Shown: positions 47,240-58,778, counted from the first letter of the stretch. The stretch is DNA of 64,000 nucleotides from Ehretia macrophylla (GCA_037974665.1 CM075777.1:15585001-15649000); one strand, 5' to 3'. Translations and numbers: made by a program. Notes: generated by a model not told the origin, from the sequence alone.

Positions 47240-48490
47240 TGAGTGCAACAAATAGAAAAGGAGATAAACTCAATCAGAGACATTCTGGGTCGTTTACAAG
47301 AAGGCCATGAAGAGAGCAAGGCAATGCAAAAGGCTGTGGCCTTTAAATCAATGCAAAACCACTTAAATGGGGATGTTTTTAGCAGTGTTGAAGAAGACAA
47401 AGTCCATCAGGTCTCAGCTAAAAGATATGAACAGGTGTACTGAAATGAGCAGGAGCCTCTCGGGTTGCAAACAAGGCACCCCAGTTGATCGTACCAGGGC
47501 TGTGGCCGCGAATGGACTAAGGAAGAAGCTCAAGGAGCTTATGATGGATTTCCAGGGGCTGAGCCAGAGGATGTCAACATAAGCAAACTGTTGGCAGAAG
47601 GTACTATACTGCTACTGGAGAGTACCCTGATGAGGAAGTGATAGACAAGATTATTTCCAGTAATGATGGCCATGGAGGTGAAGAGTTTCACTCCAATGCC
47701 ATTCAGGTATAAGAATTGTGCAAGATTTTTCAGAATTTATTTGCCGTTACATTAGTTAATCTTGCTGCGTACAATAAAACTCAGAATGGACCTAACTTTT
47801 CTGGACCCCGCATATAATAGATGCCTCATGCACTGGGCTACCTTTTTGTTGGAATATCTAATTTTGGTACAACGGGCAGTAGCTTAGACAGTGCTGCCTT
47901 TATACTTTGGATTGATCTAGAAATTGATGTGTCTTATGAAAAATCTAAATTTTCAGGTTGAACCAAATCTTTCAAGATGAAATTCTTGATTATTTGGTGA
48001 TGTTTGTTCATATATCTTCCCTAAAGTTCATTGCTAGCACTTTTAGTCTTGTAAGATCTACTATATAATGGTTTGGAGCTCTAATCTATTACGATAAATT
48101 GGACTGGGTTTTGTTAATTAATTTTTTTGTTAAAATTTGCTAGTGTAATAGTAGCATGGGAGAGGGAAGGTGTTGGAAACAGTGGTGTCGATACAAGACA
48201 GGCGTGATGCAGCCAAAGAGATAAGAGACAAAGTCTGCTAGAGCTGCACCAAATATTTCTGGACATGGCAAGTGATGGTGGAGGCACAAGGGGGAGCAAA
48301 TGGATGACATTGAGCATCAAGTGATGAATGCTGCACAATTTGTTAGTTAGAAGAAAATCTCAAATACTGCAAAGGAGTATCTAAAGAGCAGCAGGAGATG
48401 CATGTGCATTGGAATTATACTTGTCCTTGTGCTCATTCTCAAGACTGCACAGCCGATCGTTCCTTGGAAGATCAGACCAATCGTGGAAGA
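47240..48490 (+). pseudogene. SYP1-type syntaxin (Qa-SNARE) pseudogene, KNOLLE-like
   Basis: Order of recognisable pieces: IRDILGRLQEGHEESKAMQK (N-terminal helical region, 47243 on), RSQLKDMNR and SRSLSGCKQGTPVDRTRAVA with GLRKKLKELMMDFQGLSQRM (47380-47580, other frame), then TATGEYPDEEVIDKIISSND in a third frame to an intron donor at 47707. An acceptor near 48151 leads to HGRGKVLETVVSIQDRRDAA, the SNARE motif piece VEAQGEQMDDIEHQVMNAAQ and a membrane segment CMCIGIILVLVLIL. Frame changes and stops (after DKVC; after the first helix part) make it a pseudogene, and the N-terminal start is not found. In life such proteins drive vesicle fusion at the plasma membrane or cell plate. The SNARE wording is closest to SYP111/112 from memory. 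Confidence 0.85.
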
Positions 48491-49388
48491 TATTATGTTG
48501 ATTGTAGCTGATATCACTCATGTTCGATTTCAAATACATCAAACGAATAGCTAACTCAATAGTGGATTATGTGGGCAAAACTTACTGCTAATAATAAGTT
48601 AGCAATTGACTAGATTCATCTATATCCCACGCCTTTGAAATATTCTCTGTTCGGAAGTTTACCCAACTAGTGTCAGTTAAAAATATTTTTGTAATCATTG
48701 ACTTCATTTTTTAACGTAATTTCAGCAATTTTTTATTTTTTATTTTTAAAAAAGATGTTAAGATACAACTAGACGAATAAATATTGCCATTGATCCTACG
48801 AAAATTCTTAAAACTAAATAAATTTTGGAGATCCTCACAACCAAATTGAACAATATAGCCAAATACTTAAATGAAATAGATACCATGCGATCATTTCACT
48901 ATGGACTATGTTTCACTTGGACAAGAATGTACTTCGTAACCCAAATTAAAGGTCAAAGTTATCATGGCATGTTTTATTAGAATGTACTCATACAACATCA
49001 ATAATGTTTACCAAGCTTACTCATTTGTCAATGCTAAAAGGTCCCTAAGAAATTTAGGCACTAACCACCTAAAAAGGAAAAATAAGATGGTCAACAAATT
49101 TTTACGAACTATCTTACTAGAAAAATGAAAGAAATATCATATGTAAAATCTAGAAAGCTGAGGTGCAAACGCAATGGAAATTGTGACAATATTCCATATT
49201 TATAAGTTTTTGGTTTTCAAAAGTATGTAGAGAATTAATGTGTAAACTTTATTGAACAAGTATGGGGCAAGAAACGCCTCTCCCGAGCCCCAACCACATC
49301 TCCACTCCGGGACGGAAAATCTATTCGCTCACACTGCCAACCTTGACCATTCCCCACTCCAGTAACCTCCTCATCTAGATGGTGGTGA
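48491..49388. other. Intergenic DNA and possible coding remnant
   Basis: 48491-49230 is AT-rich without recognised features. 49250-49388 is less AT-rich; its minus strand, continued past the copia insertion at 54738-54790, gives an open stretch (EDDLVDRFYGETSHHHLDEE...VGARERR). This might be an old exon split by the element, but I do not recognise it. Confidence 0.3.
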
Positions 49389-49393
49389 GATGT

Positions 49394-49995
49394 TGTTGAT
49401 ATATGTCAATATCCACCTCTTCATAATAAGTATCGTTAATTATATGGTCGCATAAATTAATGATTCCGACTTAAACGTCGATGAGGTCAAAAGAGATCGC
49501 GATGGCTACAAGAAAGAAGTTCGGGAATTTGGAATTACCTAAGATGACGTCGGGATGATGCAATGCTAAAGTTAGCCAATTTGACCAAAGGAAACTTCCT
49601 AGAAGTTGATTTGAATGCTAGCCACCCATGTGGTCAATTGTAGCCACCCATGTGATAAATATGGATGGCTAATACTTTGAACATGGTTGGTAAAGCCAAC
49701 CAAGATTGAAATGTTTGATAGGAAAGTCTGCTATGGCGGGCTAGTTGAATTCTATAAATAAGCATGCATTAGTTCATCATTTTCATCCACAACACAACTC
49801 CAAACACAATCCTAAGTTAGTCTTTCTTTCTTGTATTCTTCTTGTAAGTCCAGAAGCCATTGAAGCTCTAATCTTGAGAGCGCACAGTGGGACAATTATC
49901 TTGTAAGTGTTATATTGAATTGTTATAACAAGTAGTGTTGTCTTTCTACTTGATTGTTGTTAAGACATTTCTGGGAAATTGGTTATATTCTTACA
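49394..49995 (+). repeat. 5' LTR of the copia element at 49.4-54.7 kb
   Basis: Starts TGTTGATATATGTC and ends ATATTCTTACA; about 602 bp. TATAAATA at about 49752 could be its promoter box. About 97% identical to 54133-54732. Confidence 0.95.
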
Positions 49996-52900
49996 TGGTA
50001 TCAGAGCTTAAGGGGCTCTTAACAACAATCTTGTCTAGTAAAGCTCAACAACTATGACTACTCAAGGTACTAGTTCTTCTTCTACCAGTTCTAGTTCCGG
50101 TTTAGTACCGACAATTCGTATCCGTCCCCCTACCTTCACAGAAGGAAAGCTTGATGGCACGAACTATCTTTTGTGGAAGTTCAAAATCACTACAGTTCTG
50201 GACTCCTACGAACTCCTTGATACAGTGTTAGGCACAGATGCAGAACCAGTTGCAGTCCGTGCTGAAGATGACACAAAAAAGGTCACACCTCCAGATCTTT
50301 AGCTTGTCAAAGAATGGAGGAGACGAAATGCTGATGCACTTTGTGCAATTGTAACAAGTGTTCAGGATTCTGTCCTTACTCTAATTCAACACACAACCAA
50401 GGCAACTGAAGCTTGGAACATACTGAGAAATCAGTATGAAACAAGGAACCAGACTCGCATTCAGAACTTGGAGAATCAGTTAGCTGCTGAGAGATTAAGT
50501 GAAGATGAAGCAGCTGAGTCATTTATCAGTAGGATGAAAAACTTACGTGATCAAATGGCTGCAGTTGGTATTGCCAAATCAACTGAGGAACTAGCTCGAA
50601 GGTGCATTAGAGTGTTGCCTCCAAAATTTGACGGCCTTGTGACAGCACTCAATACACAAGTTCGCATTCCTCCTTTGACGTTTGAAGAATTCACTGCCAT
50701 GTTGATGGAGGAGGAGATGAGGCTGAGGAGCAGAGAAAATCAACTTGACTCTGCCTTTACAGCCAAGGCGAGGAGTAACCAAGAAGAAAAGAAGAAAGCA
50801 AAGAAGAAGACGTTCTCTGGATCGTGCTACTACTGCAATAAGAAAGGTCATGCTGTCAAAGATTGCAGGAAACGAATCCATGACGAGAAGAACGGAACTT
50901 TAAAGCCAAATTGGAGAAATAAAGAATCTGCCAATACGGCTGAAACGGAAGTGCATCTGTTTACTGTAACAGATGTATCGGAGGAAACGTGTACTAGCGC
51001 ACATGTACATCAAACAAGTGCATGGGTGTTAGACAGTGGAGCTTCCCGACACATGACCAGCAAGAAGGAGTTATATGACTCTATAAAACCTCTACAAGAA
51101 CCAATGAATGTTGTCGTCGGGAATAATGCGAGGTGTCCCGTTGAGGGCACTGGAACCATCTCGCTCGTGTCTAAAGATGGAGGAAGCAAGAAGCTGTCCA
51201 ACGTACTCTTTGTACCCCAGATCACCAGAAATTTGCTATCTGTAGCTGCTATTACAGATAATGATCTAGAAGTGCGGTTCAAGAAGACGGAAGCTTTGAT
51301 TCTTGACAAGGATCAAAATATCGTAAGTAAAGGTATTCGCAAAAATAATCTTTACGAAATCAGCTCTCTTTCTGCTGTCGTGGATGCCAAAACAAGTCAA
51401 CTTTGGCATGAAAGGTTCGGGCACATTTCCTATCCTGTGTTAAAGGAAATGCAAAAGAAGAAGATGGTGGCCGACTTGCCTTCAATTGAAGAAATTGAAG
51501 GACCATGTGAAGCTTGTATGCTGGGCAAGCAACATAGACAGTCATTTCCCAAAGAGAGTCATAACCGATCAAAGGCTCCTCTAGAGTTGGTACATGCTGA
51601 CCTCTGCGGAAAAATGACTACGACGGCGTTGGGAGGATCTTCCTACTTTATGCTGTTAGTCGACGATTATAGTAGGAAGATGTGGGTGTACTTCCTTCGA
51701 GACAAGGCTGATGCTCTTGAAAAATTTAAAGTGTGGCACAAACTTATGACAAATGAGAACACAACTCAGTTGAAGAAACTTCGTACGTATCGTGGGGGGG
51801 AATTCTGTTTTACAAAGTTCACCAACTACTGCAACTAGTTTGGGATTAAGCGCCAATTGACTGCTCCATACACACCACAACAAAATGGAGTTGTCGAACG
51901 AAGAAATCGAACAATTGTAGAAATGGCTCGATGTATGTTGAAAGGTGCTGGCCTACCTGACACATTCTGGGCTGAAGCAGTCAACACAGCAGTATACATC
52001 CTCAATCGGTGCTCAACCAGGGCACTCAACGATAAGACTCCTAATGAGGCTTATTATGGTACGAAACCTTCTGTGTCTCATTTAAGAAAATTTGGGTGTG
52101 AGTGTTTTGTACACGTCCTAAATGAAAATAGAAAGAAATTGGATGACAAGAGGAAGAAGGGCATTTTCTTGGGATATAGTAAAGAGTCTAAAGCATAAAA
52201 ACTCTATGATGTAGAGGCCAAGAAGGTGATCATAAGCCGAGATTTGGTGTTTAATGAGTGACTACACTCAATGGAGGATAGCTGTCCTGCCATTTCGTCA
52301 TCAACCGATGAAGTAATCCACCAAGTGCCTGAACAACGACCGTTGAACAATGAAGAAGTCTCTAATGATGAAGAGACTGAAGACCAACCTGTTGTACCCA
52401 CAAGGAAGCCACAACCGAAGTGGTTCCAACATCTCTTTGATGGAAGAAATCCAGGAGTTACTGATGATAGTCCACATCCTGATGGACTCAGACGATCAAA
52501 GAGAATCGAGGAGCAGAACAGATCAGGACAACAACTAGTAAACATGGCTTTAATGACCCAAATCATCAAGAGGGTAAAAGAACCGATAACTGTGGAGGAA
52601 GCCATGTCAGATCCAAATTGGAGAGCAGCTATGCAAGCCGAGTATGATAGTATCATGAAAAATGATACTTGGGAGATCGTTGAAAAGCCACCGAACAGAA
52701 AAATTATCGGCACCAAATGGATCTGGAAAGTGAAGTACAAGGCAGATGGAAGTCTTGAAAAATACAAGACACGCCTTGTAGCACAAGGATTTTCTCAAGT
52801 CGAAGGTTTCGATGTATATGAAACCTTTGCTCTAATAGCAAAAATGTCAACAATCAGGCTAGTTGTTGCAGCTGCCGCGCATTATGAATGGATTGTACAT

Positions 52901-54132
52901 CAAATGGATGTCAAGTCAGCTTTTCTTAATGGGCAACTTGAAGAAGAAGTTTACGTTGCACAACCCCCTGGCTTCCAAATACCAGGTGAAGAAGAAAAAG
53001 TCTGCAAATTGAAAAAAGCTTTATATGGGTTAAAGCAAGCACCACGAGCTTGGTACAAACGTATAGACTCTTTCTTCTTGCAACATGGTTTCTGTAGAAG
53101 CAAAACAGAGGCCAATTTGTATGTTCTAAGTGAACAAGGAAAGAAGGTAATTGTAGTCCTATATGTGGATGATCTTGTAATCACTGGTGACCATGAAGAT
53201 AATATTCGGAAGACGCAAGAATGGTTGAGCCAAGAATTTGAAATGACAAATCTTGGTCTTCTTCATTATTGCTTGGGAATCGAGGTATGGCAAAAACCTC
53301 ATACTATCTTCATCTCACAGCAACGATATGTTCGTGAGCTCCTGACTGCATTTGGTATGTCCGAGTGCAAACCAGTTGTCACCCCGATGGAAGTGAATAC
53401 AAAGTTATCAATTGACGATCCTTCAGAACAAGTTGATAACAAGCTCTACAGAAGGTTGGTGGGAAGTTTAATCTTCCTTTGTAACACAAGACCTGATATT
53501 AGTTATGCTGTGGGAGTTCTCAGTCGGTTTTCAAATAAACCGAAACAAAGTCACTGGCAAGCAGGGATGCGGATCCTCAAATATCTCAAAGGCACGTTGG
53601 AGTATGGGATATCATACAAGTCTGGAGATACTTTATCTGGGTACTGTGACTCAGACTGGGCTGGTGATATTGACTCAAGAAAATCTGTTACATGTTACGT
53701 ATTCACATTCGGTGGTGGAGTCATCTCATGGGCTAGTAAGAAGCAACCCACCGTTGCACTTTCATCAACGGAGGCAGAATACAAGGCTGCTTGTGTAGCA
53801 TCCTGTGAAGCTGTTTGGCTACGACGCATCATGACTGATATTGGCATTCCAATAGAGGAAGCAACAATGTTGAAATGTGACAGTCAGAGTTGTATAGCCA
53901 TGTCAAAGAATCCGGTATTTCATGCTAGAACAAAACACATAGAGATTCAGTATCACTATGTGAGGGAACTGATCGAGGAAGGTAAAATCTACATGGAGTA
54001 CTGCCCTACAGAAGATAATTGTGCAGATATCTTCACTAAAGCGTTAGGGAGCATCCAATTGAGCAAGCATCTTCAAACATTGGGTGTTGGCCCAATAGCT
54101 TAGTCAACATGAGGTGAACATTGAGGGGGGGG

Positions 54133-54732
54133 TGTTGATATATGTCAATATCCACCTCTTCATAATAAGTATCGTTAATTATATGGTAGCATAAATTAAT
54201 GATTCCGACTTAAACGTCGATGATGTCAAAAAAGATCGCGATGGCTACAAGAAAGAAGTTCGGGAATTTGAAATTACCTAAGATGACGTCGGGATAATGC
54301 AATGCTAAAGTTAGCCAATTTGACCAAAGGAAACTTCCTAGAAGTTGACTTGAATGCTAGCCACCCATGTGGTCAATTGTAGCCACCCATGTGAAATATG
54401 GGTGGCTAATACTTTGAACATGGTTGGTAAAGCCAACCAAGATTGAAATGTTTGATAGGAATGTCTACTATGGCGAGCTAGCTGATTTCTATAAATAGGC
54501 ATGCATTAGTTCATCATTTTCATCCACAACACAACTCCAAACACAATCCTAAGTTAGTCTTTCTTTCTTGTATTCTTCTTGTAAGTCCAGAAGCCATTGA
54601 AGCTCTAATTTTGAGAGCGCACGGTGGGACAATTATCTTGTAAGTGTTATATTGAATTGTTATAACGAGTAGTGTTGTCTTTCTACTTGATTGTTGTTAA
54701 GACGTTTATGGGAAATTGGTTATATTCTTACA
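54133..54732 (+). repeat. 3' LTR of the copia element at 49.4-54.7 kb
   Basis: Same ends as the 5' LTR and preceded by a G-rich polypurine tract. Followed by the GATGT target duplication. Confidence 0.95.
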
Positions 54733-54737
54733 GATGT

Positions 54738-55009
54738 CTCTCCGTAAAACCTATCCACAAGATCATCCTCAACTCCACGTTAGAGGAACCGAAAAGTCTC
54801 AATCAAAAACTTGTCTTGCTTACTGTTCTTCCAAAGCTTTAGATGACAGAGCTACCGCACTGGTTTGATTGGTGAGTATTGGACAACCGGCAGGAACATA
54901 GCTCTCTAATCGCTTTGAGCAGCATCATTGACTCCTTCAAGCTGTTAGAACCATTGGCAATATATTTGAAATCCATGCTAGCCCCACAAGAATGTGAAAT
55001 ACGTTATTG
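54738..55009 (-). other. Unidentified remnant next to the copia element
   Basis: On the minus strand, short open pieces (ALSSKALEEQ; GSNSLKESMMLLKAIRELCS) alternate with stops. Their wording looks protein-like and would continue past the copia insertion into 49250-49388. No family recognised. Confidence 0.25.
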
Positions 55010-55270
55010 ATTACAAGTTCGCGTGCATCACAGAAGCATTCCTATCTGCAACACCTTATATAGCAAAACACATGACAACTTGCCCAGATCCACTCCTCCG
55101 CTTGTCATAAGCTAAAAACTTCACATTTTGCTTTTGTCATGCATTTCAAGTCTTTTGACACAACAACTCAAAGAGCTTGAAACTATTGGAAGGAAAAGAA
55201 GAAATATACAGATTCTCCAAAACAATCTCTACATTTGTACCATGTAAAACAAGGAAGCACAGTTGAGCTG
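55010..55270 (-). other. Unidentified conserved block, copy 3 (inverted)
   Basis: The reverse complement matches 12591-12900 and 46670-46960 closely, including ACTTGAAATGCATGACAAAA. Its inversion agrees with the inverted orientation of the adjacent PPR gene, so it belongs to that unit's 3' flank. Confidence 0.5.
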
Positions 55271-56357
55271 CAACACAAAATCAAGCCAACATTACCATTT
55301 AAGCAATTATGGAACGAAAACAATAACCCACATATAACAATGGAAGGAGCACAAGTTCTTTGAGTAGGGGTGAATCTCAAATATCTGTTAAATATGAAGA
55401 GTAAATCAATACATGGCCTCACATATCTTATTTGATACTGTATCTTTTGTATCTAAATATTTCCCATAAAGAATATAGCACATGGCCTGAGATTTATTTA
55501 GGTCTAGTTCAAATCGAGCACAACCTTAAATCTTGCTCACAGCAGACAATATCCTTCTCATAAAAGGCAATTAGACAATTTATTACACTCATTTCACAAT
55601 TATTCAAGTTGATTTATACTTGGTCAAAAGTAAAGCAAACTAAAGAATCTATCTACATTTGCAGTTTGAACATACTTTGGCCCCTTTCAGATAAAGTTTT
55701 CCTTCTCCATCTTTTACATGTATCTTTAAAACTGAAACAAGTATCATAAATGTAAGAATAAAAAGTGCTATCATTATTGTCAATGTTCAGATAAACTACT
55801 TTGAGTATTTGCCATATGATCAAGCCACTTCCAACTTTGACTCCATTCAGCAAGGATTGGACGGTACTCAAGATTAAAATACACTTCTACAAGAGGAAAT
55901 CTTTGAATCAAGTGAATAGGTAGAATAGTAAGATTGGTTATATATTAATGAAGCTTACTTAAATCTGCATCTAAAAGTTCTATCATCATATATTCCTCTT
56001 TTAGTAAGTGATTAAATCCGCAATCACAAATTTCTCAAACATGGTGTCTTGCATAATCTTTCTATTGAAACTTCTTCGTGGCTGCACCAAGGTACAACAA
56101 ATGCCTTTCCAGACAAGGCCAGACAGACATTTCCATATGTTCAACGCGTAAAAAATGTGCCAATAAAAGAATTTATTTCCAGATATAATGTAATTATATA
56201 CTTTTTAGTAATCCAAGAAATTGAGATATAGTGAATCAGGGTACCCAAAATCATGCTTCCACAAGAGAGTTGCAGATACTGGAGATCACGTCTTTGAAAC
56301 TGTCAACATCTCATGTTGAAGTGAGGAAGATAAAACAGCACCTGAAACTTGGAGACT
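55271..56357 (-). other. 3' flank of the inverted PPR gene
   Basis: Between about 55900 and 56357 it reads as the reverse complement of the usual PPR 3' flank (compare 26559-26960). The first 27 codons or so beyond the stop at 56358 are the former C-terminal tail of the gene. The rest is non-coding. Confidence 0.5.
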
Positions 56358-58142
56358 TCATTTATCATTTGGAACTAATTTCTGAATTATATTCTTAAAC
56401 AAAGTATCGTGATCGTTTGCTGGGAGTAGATCTATCAAGATGGAAAATGTGGATGCATCAAATGGGAAACCTCTTTTGACCATTTGCTCGAGATACGTCA
56501 TCGCATCCTCAAAGATAACCTGCTTTAGGAATCCTCGGATGATAACATTGTAAGTAACTCCATTTGGCAAGCAACCGTTATTTTCCATTTTCTCAAAAAG
56601 CTTCTTTGCATCCTCTAGCAACCCATGCTGACAAAGTCCTTGTATAATTATATTGTATGTCCTAACATTTGGATGCACCCCTTTGGAAGCAAGATTATTG
56701 AAGATATTGCGAGCAACATCAAGTTTCCCTCTCTTACATAATCCATCGATCATGATGTTGTAGAGGGAAATATAACTAACTAATCCCTTGCCCTCAATGT
56801 CATAAAAAAATGACAAAGCTTCTTCAATGTGCCTGTTCTTGCCAATCCCATCTAACATAATACAGTAAGTGTAAATGTCAGGAAAGATACCTGCCAACTG
56901 CATATCCTTAAAAAGTTTTTGTGCAATATTACATTTAACTACGCAGAACAATTCCTGTATCATGATGTTATAAGTGTCAGTTCTAGCTACAAACCCTTGA
57001 CGAGACATTTGTCGAAACAGGGACATCGCATCATCTATTTTCTTATGTTTACAATATCCATTCAGTAAAATGTTATAATGAATAATTTTAGGCATCAAGC
57101 CTTCCATCATCATACATTCAAGAACTCTTTCTGCTTCATTTAGCCGGCCTTGCAAACAATACCCATCCAACAGTGCGCCATATGTAACTATGTCAGGATG
57201 CACACCCCTCTGGATCATGATTTTTAATACATTCTCTGCATCTTTTATTAACCCTTCCTTACAAAACGCATCCACCAAAACAGTAAAAGTACGTAAATTT
57301 GGAGAGATTTTGTACTCTTCCATCAGGTTCATTAATTGTTTAACGTCATTCCACCGACCGAAATTACACAAGCCATGAATTAAGGAGGTGTAGGTGACAA
57401 CATCTAGTGGAATGCCCTTATCAATCATTTCAGATAAGAGGTTCATAGCATCATCTACCATTCTATCTTTACATAAACTATCAATAACAATGTTATACGA
57501 CACGATGGTTGGTTTGCAATTCCCTTTTTCCAATACCCTGAGCAGATCTACGGCCTTGTTTGTATGTCCTGATTTGCACAAACCGTCCAATACAATCCCG
57601 AAAGTAACTTCATCAGGCTCACAAAGTTTCTCTCTGATTAACTTTCTGAATAAACCCACAGCTTCAACCGCATTATCTTTCAAGAACAGACCCTTAATTA
57701 GAGTGCTGTAGGTAGTGACATTAGGTACATGGCCAAACTTGAAAAAGCAGGCTAAGATTGCAAAACCCAAATCGACATGTTTCATACGGCAATAACAGTT
57801 CATCACAATACCCATCCTATATTCATCAACAGGAATACCCAAAATTCTCATATTCTTGAACAAAGAAACAGCGGCCGAATAATGTTTCATCTTTACCATA
57901 ACAGTCAGTAGTTTACAGTATTTTTCAACGGGAGGCTTAGGTCTCATGCGAACCATTCGATGGAAGAGAGAAAAAGCATCATCAACATCCTTAATGGATT
58001 CAAACCCATATCTTGATTTCAGTGAAAAGGGGCGGTGATTTGTAAAAATATAGGGAAGAACACATGTACCTTGTTTGGCGGAACACAAAAATGTTGAGCT
58101 ACCAAATGAAAAAGCAATCGCTGCTGCATTAGTTTTCTTCAT
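56358..58142 (-). CDS. RFL-type P-class PPR protein (gene E), tail shortened
   Basis: A single-exon protein of 594 residues starting MKKTNAAAIAF; an in-frame ATG 10 codons earlier is not conserved. The targeting-type N-terminus is about 12 residues shorter than in genes C and D. Fourteen full PPR motifs span about 72-562. Position 5/35 pairs are CD, GN, SD, GT, ND, TN, TD, GK, NR, ND, CY, NN, NN, ND. It ends at VPNDK where a TGA stands for an Arg-type codon; the following bases still encode the common tail ending VSKT, so about 27 residues outside the PPR array were lost recently. Motifs 6-7 resemble gene C, while MMMEGLMPKIIHYN in motif 8 is shared only with pseudogene B. The PPR array is complete, so function is possible. 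Confidence 0.88.
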   Translation of the reverse strand: MKKTNAAAIAFSFGSSTFLCSAKQGTCVLPYIFTNHRPFSLKSRYGFESIKDVDDAFSLFHRMVRMRPKPPVEKYCKLLTVMVKMKHYSAAVSLFKNMRILGIPVDEYRMGIVMNCYCRMKHVDLGFAILACFFKFGHVPNVTTYSTLIKGLFLKDNAVEAVGLFRKLIREKLCEPDEVTFGIVLDGLCKSGHTNKAVDLLRVLEKGNCKPTIVSYNIVIDSLCKDRMVDDAMNLLSEMIDKGIPLDVVTYTSLIHGLCNFGRWNDVKQLMNLMEEYKISPNLRTFTVLVDAFCKEGLIKDAENVLKIMIQRGVHPDIVTYGALLDGYCLQGRLNEAERVLECMMMEGLMPKIIHYNILLNGYCKHKKIDDAMSLFRQMSRQGFVARTDTYNIMIQELFCVVKCNIAQKLFKDMQLAGIFPDIYTYCIMLDGIGKNRHIEEALSFFYDIEGKGLVSYISLYNIMIDGLCKRGKLDVARNIFNNLASKGVHPNVRTYNIIIQGLCQHGLLEDAKKLFEKMENNGCLPNGVTYNVIIRGFLKQVIFEDAMTYLEQMVKRGFPFDASTFSILIDLLPANDHDTLFKNIIQKLVPNDK

Positions 58143-58740
58143 TTTCAGCTCCAATTGGGGAAATCGAAACAAGAAAGATGCAAAATAACGATATTATGAA
58201 GTTGGTGAAGTTAATAAGACCTGGACCATGGACCCGATTCCTTGAAAATGGAGCTCCACGGTTTTACTCATTTTATAATTTTAGGACCCGTACAAGGGGA
58301 GCTCTAATAGCCCTCCAAATATCCAAAATCATCAAATTTGGGGAGTTGTTGGTGCTATATAGCTTCAACAGCTCCCCAAATAATCTCTTATATTTTAAGA
58401 GATAAATAATTTAAAGTTTGGATCCTTTATTGTTGGGATCAAATCTCTTCCTCATCCCATCTTCTATAGTTTTTAATGTTATAGATCTATGAATTTTTTA
58501 TATAGGGAAGTTGTTAGAGTAAAATTAAAATAGTAATTCTATAAAATAAGGGATTGGTTAAAAATAGGGGAGCTGTTGGAGTGAAACTAAAATAGGGGAT
58601 CTGTAAAAATAGAAAAAATATTTCAAATTCCCTAAATATAAAAAAAAAATAAGGGTGCTGTTGGAATTGACCTTAGTGGATATGAATCGATATTGGGGTG
58701 AATCCAAGATATTTGTATATTAAGTTAAAAAAAAATTCTC

Positions 58741-58778
<38 letters not shown>

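Larger units (their letters stand above)
49394..54732 (+). mobile_element. Ty1/copia retrotransposon, forward, paired LTRs, nearly whole
   Basis: A 5.34-kb element with about 600-bp LTRs and the target duplication GATGT (49389-49393, 54733-54737). Order: 5' LTR; tRNA-iMet primer site TGGTATCAGAGC at 49996; gag with zinc knuckle CYYCNKKGHAVKDC (about 50.05-50.9 kb); protease with WVLDSGASRHM (about 51.03 kb); integrase (51.4-52.2 kb); reverse transcriptase with YVDDLVITG (about 53.16 kb); RNase H with SSTEAEYKAA (about 53.77 kb); polypurine tract 54123-54132; 3' LTR. INT before RT gives copia. It is broken at about three points, with the RT-RNase H part best kept. LTRs differ at roughly 18 of 600 positions (about 97%), so insertion was about one to two and a half million years ago. 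Confidence 0.96.

Noticed and set aside
58743-58774. (TA)n tract as CRISPR-like or origin feature
   Set aside because: It is a plain dinucleotide microsatellite; no spacer-repeat pattern exists anywhere in the window.
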